From Saprospirales bacterium (GTDB taxonomy: Bacteria > Bacteroidota > Bacteroidia > Chitinophagales > Saprospiraceae), in NCBI GenBank assembly GCA_024642645.1, contig JAHEAS010000027.1, positions 1 to 13,605 of the forward strand: 13,605 nt of DNA. The letters are read 5' to 3'. This document shows, one piece after another, positions 1 to 6,108 of this stretch (position 1 is the stretch's first letter; every line of letters starts with the position of its first letter). The notes beneath the pieces are model-generated. The model saw only the letters and a program-made list of their open reading frames with translations, ran no database searches and was not told the origin of the DNA. The position numbers and the translations under genes were made by a program.

Positions 1-339
<339 letters not shown>

Positions 340-388
340 AGAATTTGAAATTTGGTATTGGAAGGATATTGGGACATTAATAACTAAT

Positions 389-1015
389 TCACGCAGCCAC
401 TGCCTCCGGCGACTGCAAGTTTTTGTCTTCGATTTTCATCACCATTTCTACCAAATTGAAGCCCTGATCTGCCTCCATCTCTTCAATTTTGCTGGGTGCG
501 AGCATACCAGTGCAGAGGCACATTTTGTGGCCGCAGCGCTGGAGGATGTCGTGATTGGGGCAACTTTGGCAGCCCAACCAGAAGTCTTCGTCCTGCGTGA
601 GTTCGGAGAAAGTGACGGGCTTATAGCCAAGTTCGGAGTTGATTTTCATCACGGCCAAGCTCGTGGTGATGCCAAATACACGGGCTGCCGGGTACTTGTC
701 CCGGGCAAGGTTAAAGGCTTGGCGTTTGATTTTTTTGGCAAGGCCAAACTGCCGGAACTCGTGCGCCACAACGAGGCCGGAATTGGCGACGTACTTGCCG
801 TGGCTCCAAACCTCAACATAGCAGAACCCAGCGAGCTTGCCCTCGCCCGTCAGGGCGATGATGGCGTTTCCTGCCTCAATTTTCCGTCGGATGTAGTCGG
901 GCGACCGGCGGGCGATACCAGTGCCTCTTTGCTGGGCTGAGATTTCAAGCAGAGAGCAGATTTCTTCCGCAAAGGTGGCGTGGGCCTCCCCGGCAATATG
1001 AACTTTAGCATTCAT
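389..1015 (-). CDS. GNAT-family N-acyltransferase with Cys/His-rich C-terminal tail, argG-linked
   Basis: This 208-residue protein carries a GNAT fold. The region AIIALTGEGKLAGFCYVEVW (51-70) looks like the central strands. VVAHEFRQFGLAKKIKRQA (82-100) has the R/Q-x-x-G-x-A acyl-CoA pyrophosphate loop (R88 to A93). SLAVMKINSELGYKPV (119-134) is the usual helix and 'GY' strand near the end of the domain. The tail has a cluster C149, C152, H155, C161, H163, C166 and C168, which suggests a metal site not found in minimal GNATs. It stands just before argG. In Bacteroides, from memory, a similar acyltransferase gene also neighbours argG and has been considered for the N-acylglutamate step, because that phylum uses N-succinylated intermediates. 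The role here as N-acyl(succinyl)glutamate synthase is inference; the GNAT assignment is solid. The start is the ATG at 1015, with a weak AGAAG upstream. Confidence 0.8.
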   Translation of the reverse strand: MNAKVHIAGEAHATFAEEICSLLEISAQQRGTGIARRSPDYIRRKIEAGNAIIALTGEGKLAGFCYVEVWSHGKYVANSGLVVAHEFRQFGLAKKIKRQAFNLARDKYPAARVFGITTSLAVMKINSELGYKPVTFSELTQDEDFWLGCQSCPNHDILQRCGHKMCLCTGMLAPSKIEEMEADQGFNLVEMVMKIEDKNLQSPEAVAA

Positions 1016-1138
1016 GTTGCGAGCTTCTTTTGAGGTTGATAATTGCTGATGGAGTTTGATTTTTTATTGGTGCGACTCCATAAGTTATTGTCAACTAGTT
1101 TAATAAATAAGTATCTAGTAGCTTGCCTGTAAGGGCTT

Positions 1139-1235
1139 GGTGGGAAAGAAATCCCCACCCATGGTGGTGATATGTAATGATTAGCCCCGAAGGGGCGGAC
1201 GGAACGCACGGCGAGGCTGCGGCATATGCGCCGGC
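1139..1235. repeat. REP-like cluster of GC-rich palindromes
   Basis: Several short inverted repeats are packed together: GGTGGG (1139-1144) with CCCACC (1154-1159), CCACC (1155-1159) with GGTGG (1163-1167), and GCCCC-GAA-GGGGC (1184-1196). A GC-rich stretch with further dyads (GCATATGC and GCATGC) follows to about 1235. The surrounding DNA is much more AT-rich, so the patch stands out by composition. The AGCCCCGAAGGGGCG core resembles intergenic repeats I remember from Bacteroidota genomes, but no second copy is in this window, so repetitiveness is inferred. Confidence 0.4.
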
Positions 1236-1581
1236 ATGCTCGGAGTAGAAGTAGGATATGTAAAGAAGTGCGTCGTCATTGATGAGGCAAATGTAGGTGT
1301 TAGTTTGACACGATGCAATAACCAAATCAAGAAAACCAAAATAAATATAGAATTAGGGTGTAAATGAATGTGATATGCGGGGAATGCCAAGTGGAAACCT
1401 TAATTCGATTTTTTGAGTTTGCCAAAGGTAAATGGAATTCAAAATAATGCTCTTTGAAAGTAAATGCTTTTAAAAAAATTCCTAAATCATCTTTTTTTGA
1501 GGGGGTGTTTAAGAAAAAATGACTTAATATTCACTCATGCCCCCTATTTTAATAAGGGGGTGATTAAAAAATAATTAGTTA

Positions 1582-1615
1582 TTTTGAACTTGACGTAATT
1601 ATTACGCTAACTTTG
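1582..1615 (+). promoter_or_regulatory. Bacteroidota-type promoter for amt
   Basis: TAACTTTG at 1608-1615 matches the Bacteroidota housekeeping -7 consensus TAnnTTTG exactly. TTTTG at 1582-1586 supplies a -33 element 21 bp upstream, an acceptable spacing. Transcription would start near 1621, giving a leader of about 125 nt before the ATG at 1749. Upstream, GGGGGTG(T/A)TTAA occurs at 1501 and 1556, exactly 55 bp apart, with a CCCCCTAT...ATAAGGGGG dyad at 1540-1560; these could bind a regulator. Confidence 0.6.
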
Positions 1616-1748
1616 CACTAGCTCCTATCAAAAGAATTGTCGCCCTTTTTCTACCTGACTCAAGTAGGCCAATTATCAAAAGCAAAAGACATTACACTTC
1701 CACCAATCGCACTGTAATCAGTTTCTGGATTTTAATCAAAATGCTTTT

Positions 1749-3137
1749 ATGAAAAAGTTGACTACTAAACAAGCAGCCCCATTTATTCTGTTGGCCTTGA
1801 TTGCACTGGCATCGATATTTGTGCCTTCGATGCCCAATTTCAATGGTGGTGAAAATTACAATGCTGCCGATACTACCTGGCTGTTGGTGGCTACTGCCCT
1901 TGTTTTTCTGATGACACCCGGCCTTGCTTTCTTTTACGGTGGCATGGTGCATCGCAAGAATGTCATTTCTACAATGATTAAAAGCGTGGTGGCTGCGGGC
2001 ATTGTCGGTGTTATATGGATTGTCGTGGGGTTTAGCCTTGCCTTTGGCGACAGTATCGGCGGCTTCATCGGAGACCCTACCACCTACCTGTTTTTCAAGG
2101 GCGTGAATTCTGGCGAACCGTGGAGCCTCGCACCGACCATTCCAAAAACGCTGTTTGCTTTTTTTCAGCTCATGTTTGCCATCATCACACCAGGGTTGGT
2201 GGTGGGCGCCGTTGCGGAGCGCATACGTTTTACCTCTTACATCTTGTTTATTGCGCTTTTTAGCCTACTGGTTTATGCCCCACTTGCACACTGGACTTGG
2301 CACCCCGATGGGTTTCTGTTTAAAATGGGTGTCCTTGATTTTGCTGGCGGAACGGTGGTTCATATCTCTGCCGGTTGCGCAGCGCTCATGGGCGCACTGG
2401 TGCTCAAGCGTAGAAAGTCCCACTTGGACCAGCAGGAAATACCGCCAGCCAATATTCCCTATGTACTAATAGGTACAGGGCTGTTGTGGTTCGGCTGGTT
2501 TGGGTTCAACGGTGGTTCTGCACTGGCTGCCAATTCGTTGGCGGTGTCCGCTTTTGCCACCACCAATACAGCTGCGGCTTCGGCTGGCTTGTCCTGGATG
2601 TTTTTTGATGTATTGAAGGGCAAAAAGCCTTCGGTGCTTGGATTTTGCATTGGAGCGGTAGTGGGCCTTGTGGCTATCACGCCTGGTGCAGGGTTTGTCC
2701 CCATTCCACAAAGTATTTTCATTGGTTCGTTCGCAGCCATTGTCTCCAACATAGCGGTTTACTATAAATCGAAAACTTCACTGGACGATACGCTGGATGT
2801 ATTTCCGTGCCACGGGCTTGGCGGCATCGTCGGCATGTTGCTGACGGGTGTTTTTGCCAGTAAAACCCTCAACGAGGCTGGAAACGATGGGTTGATTTAT
2901 GGGAATTTTGCCTTCTTTTTTACGCAAGTAAAAGGGATGGCTGCTGCGGTGGCGTACAGTAGTGTTATTTCTTACTTGATTTTCAAGTTTATCAATTTGG
3001 TGGAGCCAATGCGGGTGAGTTCCATTGATGAAGAGATTGGCCTTGATGCTACGCAACACAATGAAAAATACGTGCAGGGCACACTCCTCGTGTCGCAGCC
3101 CGATGGTAAAGTGGCTGAGCGGCCACTTTTAGAATAG
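1749..3137 (+). CDS. amtB: Ammonium transporter, Amt/MEP/Rh family
   Basis: This inner-membrane channel conducts ammonium/ammonia as a trimer. The 462-residue product starts with a hydrophobic leader (about 1-27, KKLTT then a Leu/Ile/Ala core), followed by about 11 membrane segments from residue 43. Family signatures are clear: AERIRF (156-161), DFAGGTVVH (197-205) with the structural Asp197 and first pore histidine H205, WFGFNGGSA (250-258), and VFPCHGLGGIVGML (351-364) with the second pore histidine H355. The FFQLMF segment (138-143) corresponds to the periplasmic Phe gate of E. coli AmtB. The cytoplasmic tail MRVSSIDEEIGLDATQHNEKY (from 421) keeps the R-V...E-x-x-GLD...H pattern used for PII (GlnK) contact, with HNE where HGE is usual, and then runs about 20 residues further. 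No glnK lies beside it in this window. It is monocistronic: own promoter upstream, terminator 28 bp after the stop. Confidence 0.95.
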   Translation: MKKLTTKQAAPFILLALIALASIFVPSMPNFNGGENYNAADTTWLLVATALVFLMTPGLAFFYGGMVHRKNVISTMIKSVVAAGIVGVIWIVVGFSLAFGDSIGGFIGDPTTYLFFKGVNSGEPWSLAPTIPKTLFAFFQLMFAIITPGLVVGAVAERIRFTSYILFIALFSLLVYAPLAHWTWHPDGFLFKMGVLDFAGGTVVHISAGCAALMGALVLKRRKSHLDQQEIPPANIPYVLIGTGLLWFGWFGFNGGSALAANSLAVSAFATTNTAAASAGLSWMFFDVLKGKKPSVLGFCIGAVVGLVAITPGAGFVPIPQSIFIGSFAAIVSNIAVYYKSKTSLDDTLDVFPCHGLGGIVGMLLTGVFASKTLNEAGNDGLIYGNFAFFFTQVKGMAAAVAYSSVISYLIFKFINLVEPMRVSSIDEEIGLDATQHNEKYVQGTLLVSQPDGKVAERPLLE

Positions 3138-3165
3138 CGACCGTTTATCCATGATTGAGACCTTG

Positions 3166-3200
3166 AGCACCTTCCAACTTTATTGGCAAGGTGCTTTTTT
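3166..3200 (+). terminator. Intrinsic terminator after amt
   Basis: AGCACCTT (3166-3173) pairs with AAGGTGCT (3188-3195), and an inner CCAA/TTGG (3174-3177 and 3183-3186) extends the stem past one bulged C. A run of six T ends at 3200. It separates amt from the two-component genes. Confidence 0.85.
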
Positions 3201-3325
3201 GTAGTCAAAACTATCGGTTTATGGTTTTCGATAAATCAAAGTTTGAAAATCTACGTAGGATGCTTCACAGAAAGAAACTGTCGTTGTTTTACTAAATTAT
3301 GTAATAAATACCGTTTTTTGCCAGC

Positions 3326-4018
3326 ATGAACCTACCTTCTATTCTTTATGTCGAAGACGAACCCAAGGTCGCGGCCTCTATCAAGCAAGGGCTGGAGGAG
3401 AACGGCTATCAAGTGGACCATGCACCTGATGGGGCGGTGGGCAATTTCTTGGCGGGCTCCAAAAAGTACGACATCATCCTGCTCGACGTCAACCTGCCAC
3501 ATGTGAGTGGTTACGAAGTGTGCCGTAGCGTCAGGGCAAAAGACCCCAGTGTTCCAATCATCATGCTAACAGCCATGCAGACCATCGAGAATAAAATCAC
3601 GGGTTTTGATGTGGGGGCAGACGATTACATCATCAAGCCCTTCGACTTTCGGGAGCTGTTGGCCCGTATCAAGGTTTTTTTAAAACGGAGCGCTTCGGAA
3701 GGGGAGGCGCAGCAGGATGTCATCCTGCGGGTAGCCGACCTGGAAATGAATACCGATGCTAAGACCGTGCACCGTCGGGGAATGCCAATTTCACTAACAG
3801 CCAAGGAGTTTGCCCTGCTCGAATTCCTGCTGAAACGCAACGGCAGGGTGGTTAGTCGATCCGAAATCAGCGAGTTTGTCTGGGACGTAAACTTCGATAC
3901 AGGTACCAACGTAGTGGATGTGTACATCAATTTTTTGCGCAAGAAAGTTGACAAAAATTTTGAACCAAAACTCATTCACACCAAGCCCGGCATGGGTTAT
4001 TTACTGAAGGAGTTATGA
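3326..4018 (+). CDS. OmpR/PhoB-family response regulator
   Basis: This is a 230-residue DNA-binding regulator. The receiver domain (about 5-118) has the acidic pair E10-D11, the phospho-acceptor D54 in IILLDVNLP, T82 in MLTA, and K104 in YIIKPF. The C-terminal winged helix (about 130-230) shows the typical LTAKEFALLEFLLKRNGRVV, then the recognition-helix region TNVVDVYINFLRKKVD and the terminal GMGYLL wing. Its stop overlaps the kinase ATG by 4 bases (ATGA at 4015-4018), so translation is coupled and the kinase is the cognate partner. No promoter could be placed with confidence in 3201-3325. A plausible target is the set of 11-bp-phased TTTAA boxes just after the kinase gene. The signal sensed is not evident; the terminator upstream argues against it being part of an ammonium operon. 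Confidence 0.93.
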   Translation: MNLPSILYVEDEPKVAASIKQGLEENGYQVDHAPDGAVGNFLAGSKKYDIILLDVNLPHVSGYEVCRSVRAKDPSVPIIMLTAMQTIENKITGFDVGADDYIIKPFDFRELLARIKVFLKRSASEGEAQQDVILRVADLEMNTDAKTVHRRGMPISLTAKEFALLEFLLKRNGRVVSRSEISEFVWDVNFDTGTNVVDVYINFLRKKVDKNFEPKLIHTKPGMGYLLKEL

Positions 4019-5394
4019 ATATCCTCACTAAACTGACCCTGCGCTTCAGCGCCATCGTAGCGTCTATCTTGACGCTGTTCTCCATTGCCATATTTGTATT
4101 CTCTGCCAGCTTTCGAAGCGGCGAATTTTATGACCGATTAGAAAGCCGGGCAATGACCACGGCCCGCTTGCTCCTCACGGTGCAGGAAGTGGACAAGGCC
4201 TTGTTGCGAATCATTGACCAAAATTCAATCCCTGCTTTGCCAGAGGAACAGGTGCTGATTTTTGACAAAAACAACGAGCTTGACTATAGCAGCGTGGAAA
4301 GCACCAAGAAATCCTATCCGCCCGAACTCTTGGAACGTGTGCGTCGGGAAGGCAAAATCCTTTTCAAAATTGGCGATATTGAACAAGTGGGCCTCATGTA
4401 CCGGGATGCTGAAGGGGAATTCGTTGTGATGGCCTCCGCTTATGACCGCTTTGGCCGAAGAAAGCTCAAAAACTTGCGGATGATTTTGCTGATTGGCTGG
4501 CTGGTGGGCATTGGAATCACTGTGCCGGCGGGTTTGGTTTTTGCAAAACAGGGACTGGCGCCCTTGGCCAAGATGAACAACCAGGTTGCCAATATCAACG
4601 CCGGAAACTTGGACCGGCGCTTGGACGAAGGCAACCGCACCGACGAAATTGCCCGACTTGCCATGAACTTCAACCAGATGCTCCTGCGCCTCGAAACTGC
4701 CTTTGAGATGCAGCAAAGCTTTGTCGCCAATGCCTCGCATGAACTACGGACGCCCTTGGCCGTTATGCGCAGCCAACTTCAGGTCACCCTCTCCAAGGAG
4801 CGCACTGCCGGAGAGTACCGTGCTACGCTCCAGTCGCTGCTCGACGATACAGACGCCTTCGCAAGGCTGACCACAGGCCTGCTCCAGTTGGCCCAATCAA
4901 ACGTGGAAAATCAGCGATTCCGGTTTAAGCCATGCAGGGTGGACGAAGCACTTTTCACTGCCCAAGAAGAACTGGCAAAGCTGCACCCAAACTACCATTT
5001 TCAAATGGACTACGCGGCATTGCCCGATGATGAGGAGGCGCTCACCATCCCTGGAAACGAGCAAATGCTTTCCATTGCCTTCCTCAATTTTATGGACAAC
5101 GCCTGCAAGTTCTCACCTGAACACACTGTCCAAATCTCCCTTATATCCAGCCAAGGACGCCTCGAAATCCATTTTAGCGACAACGGCATTGGTATTCCGC
5201 TCGACGAGCAGGAAAAGATTTACAACGCCTTCCACCGTGCTGCCAACGTTCAGGGGGTTGCCAAGGGCCACGGCATCGGACTGTCACTTTGCCAAAAAAT
5301 CGTGCACCTGCACGGCGGTGAGATACAGTTAAAATCAGCTCCCGGCAAGGGCAGCGTCTTCATCGTCCGCCTTCCTCTCCAGTCGCCAAATTGA
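4015..5394 (+). CDS. Membrane sensor histidine kinase
   Basis: This 459-residue kinase autophosphorylates on histidine and passes phosphate to the regulator encoded just upstream. Membrane segment 1 (about 9-30) and segment 2 (about 154-176) flank a periplasmic sensor of some 120 residues with no recognised domain. A HAMP linker follows (about 177-230: LAPLAKMNNQVANINAGNLD, then RTDEIARLAMNFNQML). The HisKA dimerisation helix carries ASHELRTPLAV with H242 as the phospho-acceptor. The ATPase domain has the N box MDNACKFS (N362), the G1 box DNGIGIP (389-395) and the G2 box GHGIGLSL (418-425), ending in GKGSVFIVRLPL. All catalytic motifs are intact. The architecture resembles the heavy-metal/envelope-stress class (CusS-like or Bacteroidota RprX-like), but the ligand cannot be read from sequence. 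Confidence 0.93.
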   Translation: MNILTKLTLRFSAIVASILTLFSIAIFVFSASFRSGEFYDRLESRAMTTARLLLTVQEVDKALLRIIDQNSIPALPEEQVLIFDKNNELDYSSVESTKKSYPPELLERVRREGKILFKIGDIEQVGLMYRDAEGEFVVMASAYDRFGRRKLKNLRMILLIGWLVGIGITVPAGLVFAKQGLAPLAKMNNQVANINAGNLDRRLDEGNRTDEIARLAMNFNQMLLRLETAFEMQQSFVANASHELRTPLAVMRSQLQVTLSKERTAGEYRATLQSLLDDTDAFARLTTGLLQLAQSNVENQRFRFKPCRVDEALFTAQEELAKLHPNYHFQMDYAALPDDEEALTIPGNEQMLSIAFLNFMDNACKFSPEHTVQISLISSQGRLEIHFSDNGIGIPLDEQEKIYNAFHRAANVQGVAKGHGIGLSLCQKIVHLHGGEIQLKSAPGKGSVFIVRLPLQSPN

Positions 5395-5405
5395 TATTTT
5401 TTCAT

Positions 5406-5443
5406 TTTAATTTTCTTTTAATATCCCTTTAATGACCGTTTAA
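5406..5443 (+). promoter_or_regulatory. Four TTTAA boxes in exact 11-bp phase (candidate response-regulator operator)
   Basis: TTTAA occurs at 5406-5410, 5417-5421, 5428-5432 and 5439-5443, each separated by exactly six bases. A helical-turn spacing of 11 bp is the known layout of direct repeats bound by OmpR/PhoB-family dimers. The array begins 12 bp after the kinase stop codon and ends 12 bp before a -7-like element, the position expected for an activator site replacing the -33 box. Confidence 0.6.
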
Positions 5444-5455
5444 GGGGTCTGCCCC

Positions 5456-5463
5456 AATCTTTG
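5456..5463 (+). promoter_or_regulatory. Candidate -7 element of the small unit
   Basis: AATCTTTG differs from the Bacteroidota consensus TAnnTTTG at the first base only for the T and keeps A at position two. There is no TTTG -33 at the right distance; TTTAA boxes occupy that place instead. A small GGGG-TCTG-CCCC dyad (5444-5455) touches its upstream edge. Transcription would begin near 5470. Confidence 0.4.
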
Positions 5464-5557
5464 TATCATCAAATACGAACCTCAGGAAGCGCAAGAAAAT
5501 TTAAGTGAGTGTTTTTCTGCATTAGATTTCCCAGTTGTCCGATTTACTAAAGCCTTG

Positions 5558-5637
5558 AAATTTTCGCCTTGCTCTCCCCTCAGGGACGGACTCAGAGATT
5601 AGACTGTCGCTGAGGGGAGACCACGGGGCGAAAATTT
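5558..5637 (+). ncRNA. Long hairpin in leader of the unknown small ORF (possible sRNA or leader structure)
   Basis: AAATTTTCGCC (5558-5568) pairs perfectly with GGCGAAAATTT (5627-5637), and TCTCCCCTCAG (5573-5583) pairs perfectly with CTGAGGGGAGA (5610-5620). Small unpaired bulges TTGC and CCACGG lie between the two stems. The 26-nt tip (5584-5609) can fold a further seven pairs with one mismatch. That is 22 perfect pairs plus an inner stem, and a T-rich/A-rich stretch follows. It could be an attenuator/terminator ending a short RNA of about 170 nt, a protein-binding leader, or a remnant palindromic element. The structure is read directly; its function is not known. Confidence 0.5.
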
Positions 5638-5659
5638 ATTTTTAAAAAAGAGAATATCC

Positions 5660-5968
5660 ATGATTTCAAGCAATAAGCAGTGTTGTATTTCACCCGAGCA
5701 TTTTACTAAAGTTTTTCCTTCTCACCAGAATTCAAACCATTGGCAAACACTTCCTTTTACCTATTTCCTTGAATGTTTTTGGTTGTCGTTGCAAGAGCTA
5801 GCTACGGGTTTAGTAGCAACCATATTTAGCAGTAATGACCAAAATTGGGAGGACCTAGTTTCCAAATCGTCTCATAGTAACAGCCTTATAAATAGCCATC
5901 TGCAACTGCGGCTCGAATATGTCGCCGCAGGGTGCGGACAAAATTCTCAAACCCGAGTAGTGGTATGA
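5660..5968 (+). CDS. Hypothetical protein, 102 aa, unknown family
   Basis: I do not recognise this protein. It is Ser-, Asn- and Gln-rich, with one hydrophobic stretch around residues 31-57 (PFTYFLECFWLSLQELATGL and the following VATIF) that could be an amphipathic or membrane-associated helix, and cysteines at 8, 9, 39 and 92. Reasons to believe it is a gene: the ATG is preceded at good distance by an A/G-rich AAAAAAGAGA, the stop is followed 13 bp later by a strong intrinsic terminator, and a promoter-like region lies upstream. Reasons for doubt: the low-complexity composition and no family resemblance. The ORF could be the passive part of a structured RNA. It lies between the kinase and the giant adhesin, on the same strand as both. 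Confidence 0.45.
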   Translation: MISSNKQCCISPEHFTKVFPSHQNSNHWQTLPFTYFLECFWLSLQELATGLVATIFSSNDQNWEDLVSKSSHSNSLINSHLQLRLEYVAAGCGQNSQTRVVV

Positions 5969-5981
5969 TTCTCAAATACTG

Positions 5982-6019
5982 GGGCCTGCCTCACAACAGT
6001 GTGGGGCAGGTCCATTTTT
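5982..6019 (+). terminator. Intrinsic terminator after the 102-codon ORF
   Basis: A 14-bp stem GGGCCTGCCTCACA / TGTGGGGCAGGTCC (5982-5995 with 6000-6013, two G-T pairs) closes a 4-nt loop ACAG and is followed by ATTTTT. It begins 13 bp after the stop at 5968 and isolates the small unit from the adhesin gene. Confidence 0.85.
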
Positions 6020-6108
6020 GAGCTATAATCAATTTGTAATTATTGTACGCAGGGCGAGCACAGCCAATCGTCCATGAACATATTTCATTATCAAAAACCT
6101 AATTACGC

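Larger units (their letters stand above)
1016..1748. other. Intergenic region between divergent argG-type operon and amt
   Basis: This is 733 bp without a convincing gene. The short ORFs in it have no recognisable protein character, and those around 1095-1390 overlap one another in competing frames. It holds a GC-rich patch of short palindromes (about 1139-1235), an AT-rich stretch with imperfect direct repeats of GGGGGTG(T/A)TTAA (1501 and 1556), and a promoter for the ammonium transporter (about 1582-1615). The promoter of the minus-strand arginine genes must lie somewhere after 1015, but I see no clean TAnnTTTG on that strand and do not place one. Confidence 0.7.

Noticed and set aside
1749..5394. 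The two-component system as a dedicated ammonium or nitrogen sensor because it follows amt
   Set aside because: A strong terminator at 3166-3200 separates them, and the sensor domain gives no hint of nitrogen sensing; adjacency alone is weak evidence.
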